DNA of 64,000 nucleotides from assembly GCA_029891385.1 (NCBI GenBank), contig CM057225.1, positions 12,189,060-12,253,059 on the forward strand. The letters run 5' to 3'. The DNA is from Erythroxylum novogranatense. Taxonomy: Eukaryota; Streptophyta; Magnoliopsida; Malpighiales; Erythroxylaceae. This document shows positions 1-11,977 of this stretch, in pieces; positions within the stretch are counted from its first letter, which is position 1, and each line of letters begins with the position of its first letter. Position numbers and translations under genes: made by a program. The notes under the pieces are model-generated. The model did not search any database. It worked only from the letters and a program-made list of their open reading frames with translations, and was not told the DNA's origin.

Positions 1-1074
1 TTTAATCTGGAGGTTGAATAAATGGATGTCAAAACTGCCTTCCTACATAGGGATTTGGAAGAAGAGATATACATGGAGCAGCCAAAAGGTTTCGTGAAAA
101 AGGGGAAAGAAGACTATGTTTGTAGACTAAAGAAGAGTCTATATGGTCTAAAACAGGCACCAAGATAGTGGTACAAGAAGTTCGAGTACGTTATGGAGGA
201 GTAAGGCTATAAGAAGACTACTTCATATCACTGTGTATTCGTGAAAAAATTCTCTGATGATGATTTCATTATTTTATTGCTCTATGTGGATGATATGTTG
301 ATTGTTTATAAGAATGTTTCTAGGATTAACAATCTGAAGAAACAGCTGGATATGTCTTTTGCCATGAAAGACTTGGGAACAACAAAGTAGATTCTTGGCA
401 TGTAGATTATTAGAGATAGAAGCATCAAGAAACTATGATTGTCACAAGAGAAGTATATTGATAAAGTACTTCAGAGATTCAAACTGGACAAAGCTAAAGT
501 AGTTAGTTTTCCTCTTGCTAATTACTTTAAATTGAGTTACAAAGAGTGCCTTTCTACAAATGAAGAGAAGGAAGAAATGTCCAGAGTTCCATATGCTTCA
601 GCAGTTCGAAGTTTGATGTATGCCATGGTTTGTACACGGGCAGATATTGCTCATGCAGTTGGAGTTGTGAGTCGTTTCCTTTCAAATCCTGGAAAGGAAT
701 ATTGGGCTGCAATCAAGTGGATTCTCAGGTATCTTCGAGAGTCCTCCAAAATATGTTTATGTTTTGAAAGAACAGAACCTGTATTAGCTAGTTACATAAA
801 TACAGATATAGTTGGGGATGTTGACTCGAGAAAGTCTACATCAGGTTACTTGATTATTTTTGCAGGGGGAGCTGTGGCATGGCAATCAAAATTACAGAAG
901 TGTATTGCACTTTTTACAACTGAAGCAGAGTTTATTGCAGTAATGGAAGCCTATAAGGAGTTGTTATGGATGAAAAAGTTCTTTAATGAACTTGGTATTA
1001 AACAAGAACAGTATCAATTGTTTTGTAACAATCAGAGTGCCATTAACCTTGGTAAGAATGCCTCTTTTCACTAA
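1..1074 (+). pseudogene. Ty1/copia (Tork-like) reverse transcriptase-RNase H remnant
   Basis: This is the C-terminal half of a copia polyprotein, cut off by the window edge. Translation from base 22 gives the start of the reverse transcriptase (MDVKTAFLH), then [10 protein letters not shown] and the catalytic YVDDM near 285-300. RNase H follows, with DSRKSTSGY, CIALFTTEAEF and LFCNNQSAI at 820-1050. The wording of SLMYAMVCTRADIAHAVG fits the Tork/Tnt1 lineage. In-frame stops interrupt it (for example near 167, 202, 389, 402 and 436), and several sit where related proteins have glutamine. The frame is otherwise mostly kept, so it is an old copy damaged by point mutations. The lineage is inferred from remembered family motifs. 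Confidence 0.9.
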
Positions 1075-1250
1075 CGATCAAAATTGATATGAGATATCAC
1101 TGGATCAGAGATGTGGTGGAGACGAAACAATTACAGTTAGAAAAGATCTATACTGATGAAAATAGATTAGACATGTTAACCAATATTATACCAAAAGGTA
1201 AGTTCTAGTATTGTCAATCAGTAGTAAGCTTGATAGAACCCTCCATGTAA

Positions 1251-1263
1251 TGAGGGGGAGATT
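1251..1263 (+). other. Polypurine tract of the copia element
   Basis: A purine run (TGAGGGGGAGATT) lies directly before the 3' LTR, where plus-strand DNA synthesis is primed in LTR retrotransposons. The position agrees with the LTR start at 1264. Confidence 0.75.
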
Positions 1264-1721
1264 TATTGGATATAAGTCCCTCTCACATGGAGGGAATCCA
1301 TGTCCACAATAGCGACACCAAGCATGCCGTATTATTTGAAATAAATGAAAACAGACAGCTGCTTTGCAACTGTCTCACTCGGTGGAGTGCCTATATAAGG
1401 CACTCCCTACTTCATACCAAAGTACAGAAAAATAGAGAACAAAACCAGAGCAAAATAATGTTATGAAGTTAGGAAAATTTTTCTTAAAGGGTTGGTGAGT
1501 GACAAAATAGTGAGATTAGTATTTTTAAGTTGGGAAACACCTTATAAACTACTATTTTGGTTTTATCTCTGTATACCTACAATTTATAATAGTAGAAGAA
1601 ATATTCTGAGTTTTGTTCGTGGACGTAACCCAAAGTTAAGGATGAACCACGTTAAATATTCTGTGTCTATTTTACTCATTTTATTATTCCTTTTCACAAA
1701 ATATACCCGCTGTGTCCAACA
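1264..1721 (+). repeat. 3' LTR of the copia element
   Basis: The repeat starts TATTGGA (one change from the usual TGTTGGA) right after the polypurine tract and ends TCCAACA, giving the inverted TGTTGG/CCAACA ends of copia LTRs and a length of 458 bp. The partner 5' LTR is outside the window, so the ends rest on terminal motifs and not on an alignment. It carries a strong TATA box at 1392-1398 and a perfect 7-bp inverted repeat (ACATGGA/TCCATGT) near 1287-1305. Confidence 0.75.
1384..1406 (+). promoter_or_regulatory. Copia LTR TATA box inside a perfect inverted repeat
   Basis: TATATAA (1392-1398) is flanked by GGAGTGCC (1384-1391) and its exact reverse complement GGCACTCC (1399-1406). It is the probable core promoter of the LTR. 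Whether the 8-bp arms matter is unknown. Confidence 0.65.
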
Positions 1722-2629
1722 AAGACTGCTTTTGTTAGAACTTTCTCTTTCCCATTTGTCTACATTATATCTCTCCGACTGATGGGATTTGGAAATAAAG
1801 AAATTATTTTTGCTTGTATACGTATATATTAACTCTAATTCAAATTTTTATTTAAAAACCAAGCTTAGCTTTCCCATATTGCCTGTTCTTCCTATTCTGC
1901 TTTTATCTTCCTAATCTCTATTTCAATAATTAATCAATTAGTTAAAAAGAAAAAACGTTAAAAATACAGGCAAAAAGTTGACCGAGCCAAAAAAAAGACC
2001 AGAAATACAGATTATTTGTGAAAATTATATTTGAAACGTAATATTTAGAGGAATAATTTTGTATTAATTTCTGTTAAAATGATTATTTATTAAATTTTAG
2101 TTTTAAAAAATCTTGTTTAGTTCCCACGAACCCGGTGTGGGTTTCTTCTAGAAGGATACCCTTGGAGACATAGGTTGACGTCCATGTCGTATGCTATATT
2201 ATTTAGAGAATTTGGAAAATGTGTGCTTACATATCCCTGTTTTCTTTCCTCGTTAGGACGTTTTGGTCACCATCAACTTCGAATTATCTACCTTCTAGTT
2301 TCTATCAACTTCAAATATATTGGCCATACCATCTCTAATAAAATCACATAACCATAAAAGATATATCGAAGTTTGGTCACAAAGTTTTGACCAAACTTCG
2401 AAAGGGATCTATGATTCTATTTAGAATTAGACATGCAGCAAAAACACTTATAGAATTAGGTGACATCTTGTTTAGTCACTCAAGACGGTGACGCCACTAA
2501 AATACTCCTCTATTAAAATCAGATGGAGTCGCAGATAACTATCCTTCAATTTGCCGTCCAAGTCCCTCTATTTCGTCGGTGCAAAGCAGATCTACGGGCT
2601 AATACACAACAGTGTCGGAGCACAACATC
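1722..2629. other. Intergenic region and P450 promoter side
   Basis: No gene is visible here. The first 400 bases are AT-rich. The stretch 2110-2200 (around TTCCCACGAACCCGG) is more mixed and could be an old repeat fragment, but I cannot assign it. The palindrome at 2367-2400 is listed separately. A weak TATA-like CTATTAAAAT lies near 2511-2520, about 110 bp before the P450 start codon. The stop TAA at 2600-2602 is in the P450 frame and rules out a longer N-terminus. Confidence 0.5.
2367..2400. promoter_or_regulatory. 13-bp perfect palindrome with a W-box upstream of the P450
   Basis: CGAAGTTTGGTCA (2367-2379) and its exact reverse complement TGACCAAACTTCG (2388-2400) flank an 8-base loop. 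The right arm with the preceding T contains TTGACC, the core WRKY-factor site (W-box). The palindrome lies about 230 bp before the P450 ATG. A defence-type regulatory role is an inference from motif and position only. Confidence 0.45.
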
Positions 2630-4213
2630 ATGTTCTTACACATCATTCTCTGCTTCATCCTCTATGTCCTTGCCAATCATTTCCTCAGCAAGATCCAAAA
2701 TCTTCCTCCCAGCCCCTTCCCTATGCTCCCCATAATTGGCCATCTTCACTTACTCAAGCAACCACTCCACCGATCTCTTGCTGCCATATCCAACCGCCAT
2801 GGCCCTGTCCTCCTCCTCTGGTTTGGAAACCGTCGCGTTTTGGTTGTCTCCTCCCCGTCAGCGGCCGAGGAATGCTTTACCAAGAACGATGTCGTTTTCG
2901 CCAATCGCCCTCGCCTTCTCGTTGGCAAACATCTGGCCTACAACTTCACGAGCCTAGTTTGGGCTCCCTACGGCGACCTCTGGAGAAACCTTCGCAAGAT
3001 CTCGTCTCTTGAGCTTTTATCCACTCACCGTCTCCACTTGCTCTCAAACATACGCACCAACGAAGTCAGACTGCTAATCCGCCGTCTCTTCAAGCGTGAT
3101 GGAGATCATATGGTGGACATGAACTCGGCCTTATTCGAGCTAATGTTGAATGTGATGATGAGGATGATCGCCGGGAAGAGGTACTACGGCGGGAAGGTAG
3201 AGGAGGTGGAGGAGGCGAGACGGTTTGGGGAGATCGTTGCGGAGACATTTTTGTTGGCCGGGGCTTCGACGAAGGAGGACTTTTTGCCCATGTTGTCCGC
3301 TGTTAGTGGAGCAGAGAAGAGGTTCAAGGAGTTGCACGAGAAGAGAGATAGGTTCATTCAAGAGCTGATTGAGGAGCACAGGAAAAGAAAGGAGTCAACG
3401 CAGAGTGGTGTGGAGTCTGAGGAAAGAAACAAGACGTTGATTGAGGTTTTGCTGTCGTTGCAAGAATCAGAACCTGAGTATTACAGGGACGAAGTCATCA
3501 GGAGTCTTATGCTGGTACGTACTTCCCTATCTCCAATCTGTTATATCCCAGTGCCACCACAAATAAATCTTTGAATCTTCATGTTTATGCAGGCCCTGTT
3601 GGCTGCGGGAACTGATACTTCGGCTGGTACTATGGAATGGGCACTATCACTTTTACTGAACAATCCAGCAAAATTAAAGAAAGCACAAAGTGAAGTTGAC
3701 ACCATCATCGGACATGATCGCCTGATCACTGAATCTGATATCGCCACTCTTCCTTATCTCAATTGTGTTGTTACTGAAGCCATGCGAATGTGCCCGTTGG
3801 GTCCTTTGCTAGTGCCTCATGAGTCATCAGAGGAGTGCATGGTAGGAGGCTATCGAGTACCACGTGGCACCATGCTGATGGTAAACATGTGGGCCATCCA
3901 AAACGATCCCAAGATATGGGAGGACGCCACCAAATTTAAGCCAGAAAGATTTGAAGGCTTTGAAGGGGTGAGAGATGGGTTCAGGTTAATGCCTTTCGGA
4001 TCGGGAAGGAGGGGTTGTCCTGGAGAGGGCTTGGCGATGCGCATGGTTGGGTTGGGATTAGGCACACTACTTCAGTGCTTTGATTGGGAAAGGCCTACTA
4101 AAGAAATGGTGGACATGACCGAATGGAATGGCCTCACTCTCCGCAAGTCTAAGCCTTTACTGGCTAAATGCAGCCCACGTAGTTCCATGCTTAATCTCCT
4201 TTCTCAACTGTAA
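2630..4213 (+). CDS. Cytochrome P450, CYP81-like, two exons
   Basis: Exons are 2630-3514 and 3593-4213. The 78-bp phase-0 intron begins GTACGT and ends GCAG; the product is 501 residues, usual for the family. It should be an ER-anchored haem monooxygenase. Visible in order are an N-terminal membrane anchor (1-20), a proline-rich hinge (LPPSPFPMLP), the I-helix oxygen-binding AGTDTS (300-305), the K-helix ExxR as EAMR (357-360), PERF (412-415) and the haem loop FGSGRRGCPG (430-439) with Cys437 as iron ligand. The first ATG after an in-frame stop at 2600 is used. The intron sits just before the I-helix motif, a known position in plant A-type P450s. Overall wording fits CYP81, whose members act on isoflavonoids, lignans, glucosinolates or xenobiotics; the substrate cannot be told here. 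No stop or frameshift is seen, so it is probably functional. Confidence 0.93.
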
Positions 4214-4858
4214 ACTAGTTTGTCTGAAGCTGGTACAACGTTTGATAATAGGTGCCTCTTTTCTTTTTCTTTTTTTTTTTAATGTTGGACCTTATTGAAG
4301 CGAGACACATATGTAACATTACTTCAACAAATAACAAAGATAATGACACATATTATACTTTCGTACGCATATTTATTATTACAAGATGATATAATCCTAC
4401 AGGTCCATTGACCGCAACTTTCTTTAGCTAGACATGGAAACCTCTCCTAATAAACGCCTCTCTGTAAATCTTTTGGATAGGTTAATCTGATATTTCCTTT
4501 TTCTTTTCAAAAAAAGCTAACAATACATTTTAGTCTATGTTTTTAAGGCATGAAGATTATACATTTAAAATAATGAACAAACATTAATATTGTTATAACC
4601 CTAATTCTATTTTTCTCTCAAACCTTCAATCCGTTTACTGTTTATTGCTAAAACCGTACACCACAAAAACTTCTTTTATAGGTAAACCCTAATACCATTT
4701 TCTACCTATTAACCTGATATCGTTTCTCGCCTAAAGACTAAAACCATTTTTTTTGGGTTAACTCTAACTTTGTCACACAAATTTAGACAATAACAATTAC
4801 CAAATTTAATCTATGTTTTTATATGTTAATTATTGACACGTATTTTAAGGCATGAACT
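4214..4858. other. AT-rich 3' flank of the P450
   Basis: No gene is visible. The P450 3' UTR probably lies in the first 200-300 bases. One plant telo-box (AAACCCTAA near 4684) and a few similar words occur at 4600-4745, too scattered to be a telomeric array. The phrase TTAAGGCATGAA appears near 4545 and again near 4850, just before the Tat element, a possible small duplication at the broken left edge of that element. Confidence 0.5.
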
Positions 4859-4861
4859 AAT

Positions 4862-4879
4862 TGGCGCCCACCGTGGGGC
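4862..4879 (+). other. Primer-binding-site region of the Tat element
   Basis: TGGCGCCCACCGTGGGGC is the wording usually found directly after the 5' LTR of Tat-type gypsy elements, where a tRNA 3' end anneals. It marks the start of the internal region although no LTR precedes it. Confidence 0.75.
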
Positions 4880-4957
4880 CTGACATTAGGACACCACGTC
4901 CAGAAATACGCAGATCACCAAAGCAAAAGAACTAAACTCGAGATATAGCCCACTGTC

Positions 4958-6050
4958 ATGGCTACCGACGTTACAACGGATGGGATTGCAGTTACCTGCC
5001 ACTCTGCCACCAACACACCATGCTTCCCGCACACAGTCTTCGAACCCGAATGATCAACCGCAACCTCAAAACCTAGAACAAGAAGAACAGAGTGTAGCCT
5101 TGGAAGACAACGTTGGAACCAACATGCGCCTGAATCTCCAGCACCTCTCAGATGTAGATCCTCCTGCGCCCGTGCATACCTCCCTCACCCGAAAACAGAT
5201 CGAGGAAGCGGCTGATCTGTTGATTCGCCAGATTTTACAGTCTCAACCGGAACAACAGCAGTCGTCCTTACGGCAGACTGGTATGATGACCGATCGCCAC
5301 CCTACTGAACCCTAGAAAAAATCGTGGACGATCGGATCAATGCAGCCATGAGTTCCCGCTCGGATCGTCCAACAACTCAATATAGCTCTCCCTTTACTCC
5401 GACGATCTTGGATAGCCTCCCGGCAATCGGCACCAAAATACCGACGCCTGAAAAATACATTGGAAAGACCGATCCCCTAGACTATTTGCAGCACTTCCAG
5501 TCGATGATGAACCTAAACTGCGTCCCCGACGCCATTCAGTGTAAGGCATTTTGTACTGCCTTTCAATAAGGAGCCCAACGATAGTTCAATAGTTTACACC
5601 CATGTTGCATTACTTGTTTTGAGGATTTTAGGCGCTCTTTCTCAATCAATTCGTCACAAGTAAGCGACCACAGAAGACCGCACTAGAAATGATGCAATTG
5701 ACCCAAGGAAGGAACGAAAGTTTGCGGGAGTTCATCACTTGGTTCAATAATGAAGCGGTTGAGGTCCCCGACCTCACTTGCTCATCCATGTTGGCAGCAC
5801 TTATGAGCAACACGAGGGATGAGGAGTTCAAAAAGTCATTGGCCCTCAATCAGCTCCGATCCATCCAGGAAATAAGAAATAGGGCGGATAAGTACATTCA
5901 GCTCGAAGAAGTGCTGAAAATACAAAGCGTAGGGCGGATGATCGTTCGCCAAATGACAGAGCAGATGGTTCACACAAGCGGCAGAAGGGCCAGTCGAGCT
6001 GGAGAAAACCAACCGATCGACAGGGACATCGACGGGAGTTCACCCTCTTA
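4958..6050 (+). pseudogene. Tat element gag (N-terminal and core parts), frameshifted
   Basis: Gag builds the virus-like particle. The likely original start is the ATG at 4958, which is now out of frame with the following open stretch. Pieces run 4980-5315, 5324-5569 (PFTPTILDSLP, then KYIGKTDPLDYLQHF, typical of Tat gag) and 5689-6051 (GRNESLREFITWFNNEA and RNRADKYIQLEE, the retrotransposon gag core). Stops or frameshifts separate the pieces. The assignment rests on these family motifs. Confidence 0.8.
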
Positions 6051-6069
6051 ATGCATTTATATCGGAATC

Positions 6070-7263
6070 TTGGCGGTCATGAGAGCGAATGGGGAACCCC
6101 TCCGAGAACCAAACAAGTTGAAGAGTCCCTCCAAGAGTAGGGACCAGGATTTGTACTGCCGCTTTCGCAAAGACATCGGTCATGACACCGAAGATTGCTG
6201 GCATTTGAAAAGAGAAATCGAATTCCTTATCCAAAAGGGAAGGCTGGGTCGATTTGTGAAGTACGGACAAAATGTCGACCGAGATAACGAGCATAAGACC
6301 GGTCGGCCCGACAACTGGCGACAGCCTTGGAGGCGAAACGATAGGAATGATGGAGGGAGGCAGAATGCGAATACTGACGATCGACGCGAAGCGAGGGGAC
6401 GATCCAGGGCAAGAGGCGACAGGAACGCTGGACAACAAGATGACCGACTGGTTATGGTCATTAACATGATTTTTGGTATAAATGCAGCAGGAGGATCCAC
6501 TGCTAAAGGAAGAAAGAGGTATGCCAGGCAGGTAGGCGAAGACTTGTCGGCCAAAAGAAAGAGGCAGAACGATGGGATGATATCGTTTGACGAGTCTGAC
6601 CTTGACAGTGTTAGTTGTCTTCATGATGACGTGCTCGTAGTAAATCTGAACATAGACGGCAACGAGATGAAGCGGGTAATGATTGATACGGGCAGCTCGG
6701 TCGACCTATTGTATTATGATGTCTTTAAACAGATGGAGGTACCAGAGGATCGACTACTGCCTATAGAAGGACCTATCAAAGGGATAAATGGAGCATTAGC
6801 CTACCCGTTTGCCCGGGTCCATTTGAAAGTGAAGTTCGGACAAAAGCCATGTCAAATAGAGAAGGACATTGAATTCCTGGTTGTGAAGTTTCAAGGGGCG
6901 TACAATGCGATAATCGGACGAGCCACTCAAAACGCCCTTATAGCGGTTGTCTCTACCTACTACCAAGCAATGAAATTCCCAACATCCCATGGAATTGGTA
7001 TTGTCAGGGGTCAACAGAGAATTGCTAGGGAATGCTACTTAGCGGAAACAAAAAAACTAGACGGGGCGGTAGTCTTGACGAGCTCTCTAAACGTGAGAGT
7101 CGATGAGGAGACGGAGAGGATGAACCCCATGGAAGAAACGCAACGGGTCATACTGGATGAAGCTGACCGCTCCAAGTTCACAAATCTAGGTTTCGAGCTT
7201 CAGAAGGACCTAGTTAAAGAAATCACAGACTGCTTGGTAGAAAATAGATCGGTCTTCGCCTAG
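6070..7263 (+). pseudogene. Tat element gag C-terminus and aspartic protease
   Basis: A 397-codon open stretch. It begins with the zinc-finger-like end of gag (YCRFRKDIGHDTEDCWHL, with a Cys-His-Cys arrangement), passes through a charged, Arg-rich linker, and reaches the retroviral-type aspartic protease with DTGSSVDLLYYDVF (near 6688-6730) as active-site loop and AYNAIIGRA (6898-6924) as the second conserved segment. The protease cleaves the polyprotein. This is the longest intact stretch of the element, but it is cut from the reverse transcriptase by a stop near 7261 (TAG), so the polyprotein cannot be made in one piece. Confidence 0.85.
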
Positions 7264-7380
7264 GTACTGAGCGACATGCCTAGAATTTGTTGATCGGTCG
7301 CATCGCATTCTCACGGTATTCGAAAAGATTACAAGTCAGTTAGATAGAAGAAGCGGTGGCAAAGCAAAGAACGCCAGGAG

Positions 7381-7547
7381 GTGATTGAGAAGGAAATAGA
7401 AAAGCTACTCAATGCCGGGTTCATTCGAGAAGTCAAATACCCGGAATGGTTGGCCAACGTCGTATTCGTAAAGAAGAAAAATAGAAAGTGGAGATTGTGT
7501 ATTGACTTCACTGATTTAAACAAAGCGTGCCCAAAAGACAGTTTTCC
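7381..7547 (+). pseudogene. Tat reverse transcriptase, N-terminal part before the nested LTR
   Basis: Translation gives KLLNAGFIREVKYPEW, NVVFVKKKNRKWRLCIDF and DLNKACPKDSFP, the first conserved blocks of gypsy reverse transcriptase. The reading ends exactly at the insertion of the solo LTR at 7548 and resumes at 11978. Bases 7264-7380 upstream contain the damaged linker between protease and reverse transcriptase. Confidence 0.9.
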
Positions 7548-10500
7548 TGTTGGGACCCGATCCGGAAGTCGGATCCCAACCGGAAAACAAAGAACGAAGA
7601 AAACGGAATCGAATGGAAACAGAAATGTCGCATCGAAATTTTCGAATCGGAAACAAAGCAATAGATGACGCAAAACGAAAAACGAAACGGAACCGAATCG
7701 CATCATACGGAAACAGAATAAAACGAAAGCGGAATGAAATACAAATCGGATCACAAAGCGAATTGAATCAAAGAACAAAGGTGAACTGAAAGCAAATCGA
7801 ATCATAAAGCAACATACAAAGCGAAGTGGATACTTAACAAATGTCCGACATCCGAGCATAAGTTATCTACAGAAAGCGTCACGTTGGAGATCTAAACTAA
7901 GACATATTCCAAAATCCGGTATGAATTTTTTTTTCTTTCTTATTCTCATTTCTTACATCAATCACATCCATATAATTTCCCATAGGAAATGCAATCTTAA
8001 ACCCAAAACTTAGCAATCATACAAAATCTTATACAAATCCATACAAATCTCAAATTACACTTTATTCTCATTTTATCGAAATTTCGCATAACATAACGCA
8101 TTTATCCTAACCCAAACCTACAAAGTGTTCAAAACAACACTTAGAAGCCCAATAAATCAAACAATCATCAAAATCAACCGGACCCTCCGTCCGGATCTCA
8201 AAGCAGAACAAACGCAATCTTAATTCTAAAACATTCTCATAACTATAAAACAATATATTGATCTCATAACTCAATCTCATTTCCAAACTTATACACAATT
8301 CCATATACAATTTCCAATCCCAACTTTATACGCAAATACATTTATCCCGAACTTATCTTAAGCCATAAACATATTCATACTAAAGATCCAAATTACACAA
8401 AATCTAAGCGACACAAATGTCGAAACCGATGTTCACATTCTTTCATCCGATCTCCCGTCAAACCCGGAGATGGGGATGAAAGAGGTGAGCTTCGAGCTCG
8501 TGGATAACACATTTATAAATTGAATAATAAGCGAAATCAATTTTCATAAACTTTTGCCAAAAGGCTAATTTTTCAAACAATTTCCTCAAACCTTTTTTTT
8601 CATATTTTTCAAACTTTTTATAATAATCTCACTTTTTCTCATTTTTTTTCAAACTTCTCAAATTTTTCATAAATATGAATGCAACATTTAGAGACAAAAT
8701 TGAAACCACATAACATATCAGAATGGTCTGGTTCGGTCCAAAATAACGCGTCGCACATTTCCGCATAACGGTCCTCAGGCGTCGTGAATGTAACGCATTA
8801 CACTTTCTCGCATAATGTCCAGTGTAGCCGTGAGGGAGTCCAAAATCGGAGCTCCGTACATCAAGGCGCAAAGGCGAAGGCTATACAAATAGAGGCAATG
8901 ACTCACAAAGGACCTAACCAACCCACATAACACATTAGCGAAAACAGAATTGAATTGCTCAAGGCACTTTTCAAAATCTTGATTTTCACATTCACATAAG
9001 TCGTAATATTCAATCACTTCAATCAATCAGTTCACATATAAATCAAAGTCATAACAATGAATGCAATAATTTCCTTCAATATAATTTAGATTTATTCAAA
9101 ATTTCATTCTTACATTATTCAAACAATCTAAACACAACGGATTTCATAGACTTTGCATTTTCGTAAAATTTATTCCAAAGCCAATTTTTCAAACATTTTA
9201 AAAACAATAATTTATCAAAATCCAATTCTTGCTTTCTTTAATTTTGAAACTTTATATATAGCTTACAATTCAAAATGTAAATATGCTACCCACCTCGAAT
9301 TAAATGCCGAAACTTGATTTCAAGCTCCAATTGATCCTCGCTTCTTTTCTTCTTTCAATTAAAATTGACCTAAGCCATAATCATTCAAATTCCACATCAT
9401 AATTTGCAATATTCCCAAAATTAACTATCGGAAATTCATAATCATCATATTTCCAAGCTTTCTAAAACCAGAATTTCTAAAATCTCCAAATTCAAAATTT
9501 GACCTAAACCAATATACTCAAATTCAATCTCATAAATAACTTAATTTTCAAAATTAATGTCACAATTCATCAATTCACATTAATTCCAAAATATATAAAT
9601 CCTCAATTTCAAAAATCCCCAAATCTTAAAATTGGCCTAAACCAATTTATCCAAATTCAACACCATAAAACACAATCTCTTCAAAATTAACTTCATATTC
9701 CACAAACCCATATCATTATCTATCATTCTACACCAAAATATCACGAAATTCTTAATCACAAGATTAAGCCTAAACTTTAATCAAATTTTCATCCAAAATT
9801 AAACACAACCTAAGGCATATATACCAAAATCAACTTCATAAATCACAAACCCAAGCCCTTTTCCATACTTCTCAATCAAAAATTCATCGAAAACTTAAAG
9901 TCGAAAATTTTCTCTTACCTCTTTCTCCTTCTATTTTCGGATTTCTTGGTTCCCAAAGCAAGCTTTCTTCATTTCCAACCTTTTTCTCTCTTGGATCAAC
10001 ATGAAAATCCTTAAGAATCAAGTAGAAAAATCAAGCTTACCTTTCTCCCTCTTCCTTTCTCCATGGACGAAATATTCTCCCCTCTTCTTTCTTTTATTTT
10101 CTTCTCCCTTTTCTTATGATTTTCCAGCCACTTTCGTGGCTTTAATATGCCCAAAACGACACCTCCCTTTTGTGTGTCATTAAATGATGGTTAATTGACC
10201 ATTTTACCCTCCATTCAAAGCTTAAAGTCATGCTTACTTGCGGGTTGATTCGCACTATCAATTTGAAGGAATTTGTCAAAACTTCCTTCTAGAGCAATGT
10301 TTCTCTCAATCATACGAATCCAACGCCACTAACCGCGCTCGATTTGGATCACTACACCAAAGGTTATGCGCAAAACAGTTTGGGAATATCCATATTCTAA
10401 CACATTTTTCATGTACGATTATTTTCGTCCAAAATTTCACATTCTTAATCCCAGAATTGAAACTCGATGTCTTCAAAACAATTGTAGCCTTATGTCTCTA

Positions 10501-11977
10501 GTTTAATTCAAAACAAGAATCGCCTCATTTTGATTCCCAGATCAAAAGTTTTGCTCAATTTACGCACAGGTGTTCCCAATCAAAAAATTACACTCTAATC
10601 CGAACTTCCATTCATAATTCGAAGGTCTTAGGGGCAAAATTGACATTTTATTTCTTCATAAGATTTGTAGTCCCTCTTCTTATCTTTATTTCTCCTCAAG
10701 AATCGCTTCATTCGGATCTCTACAGATCCCGAATTTCACAAAAAACTGAACTATGCTCGGAAAATTTCCCGACTCACTTTGATTAAATTAATCACCATCA
10801 ATTAAATCTCAAAAATTCACAAATTTCTCATGAGAATGTAGGGAATTGTCTTACGAATCCATCACCGCAAGAATCAACTCAATCGGATGTCAGACGGAAA
10901 AGATATGAGCAAAACAGTGAACAAAGGTTGGATTGGAGGAGGAAGCAAGAAAACTAAAGGAGCAAAACGACGTCGTATTATGGCGAGGATAGGGCGCGGT
11001 CGCTACGGCGATGCGGACATCGCCCTAGCGACGCTAGCCGAACGCTCGCCATCGCTACGGCGATGCGGACATCGCCCTAGCGACGCGAGCCGAACGCTCG
11101 CCATCGCTACGACAATGCGGACGTCACCCTAGCGATGGGGGTACTTCATTTTCCATTTTTTTTTTCGAAACTTCCAAAATTCATAACTCTCAAACCCGAA
11201 CTCTAATTTTGACAAACTTAGTCTCTATAGAAAGCTTAAAGGAAGCTCTACATCTTTCACGAAGGACATAAAATCAATTTGACTCCTACGGGAGTCCATT
11301 TTCCGGTCAAAGATGCTATCTTCTAATAATCTTGCTAAAACCACAATATAGACTTGTAAAAATCATAACTTATTATTCCGAGATCAAAAAATTACATACT
11401 TTATATCGAAATAAAGATCAAATCAAATCCTTCAACTTTCATGAAGAACATCAAAGCTCAATTAACCTCTAACTAGGTTAATTTCTCAGTCAAAGATTCA
11501 GTCATCATAATTAAAGTCAAAAGTCAACCTTATCAAACATAAACTTTGACTGATCATAACTTTCACTCCCGATATCGAAAAATTACAAACTTTATGGATA
11601 CAGAAAGCTCTTAACATAATCTACAAGTTTCATGTAGATCATTTTATCAAATTTTACCTAAATCAAAAGTCAACTCTCAAAGTCAAACATTCTCTCTCCA
11701 AAAAGTCAAACTTTCTAAATCCTTCAAATTTTCACACTTTTTCCTTTTTTTTTAATTCTTGCTATATAACTTCATTTCAATCAACTCATCCACTTTCCTC
11801 TCATAGTCCATATAAATTCATTCAAATATCAAAGTCCTCTAAACGAAACAATTCTTTTCTCCTACATTTTTCTTAAATTCATCACATTTCCTTAAATTCA
11901 TTCTCATTCTCACCAATTCTTTCTCACTTAAATTCATTGTAATATTTCTATTTTTCTCAAAAGTTTGGGGTCCAACA
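7548..11977 (-). repeat. Solo LTR, 4.4 kb, nested in the Tat reverse transcriptase
   Basis: The 4430-bp insert starts TGTTGGGACCCG and ends GGGGTCCAACA. It is flanked by TTTCC (7543-7547) and TATCC (11978-11982), a 5-bp target duplication with one change. It has no retrotransposon genes and no direct terminal repeats, so it is best read as one very long LTR left after recombination between two LTRs. The relative at 40946-46567 shows by its primer-binding site that the LTR sense is the minus strand. Contents: purine-rich start (7548-7830), AT-rich middle, GC-rich 52-bp tandem repeat (11001-11140), and three copies of an ~85-bp module (11181-11640). Open frames inside look like chance. The lineage is not certain. 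Confidence 0.75.
11001..11140. repeat. GC-rich tandem repeat, 52-bp period
   Basis: CGCTACGGCGATGCGGACAT begins at 11001 and 11053, and a changed third copy begins at 11105, giving a 52-bp period over 2.7 copies. It is a CpG-rich island in a very AT-rich LTR. Confidence 0.85.

Noticed and set aside
2523..3012. Overlapping plus-strand frames in the P450 first exon
   Set aside because: Out-of-frame shadows; the P450 frame has all family motifs and canonical splicing.
4600..4745. Telomere-like words (AAACCCTAA and similar)
   Set aside because: Only scattered single words, no array; chance in AT-rich DNA or one telo-box.
10001..10183. Small open frames in the 4.4 kb solo LTR
   Set aside because: Composition is that of CT-rich LTR sequence and there is no conserved motif; the insertion is explained as an LTR.
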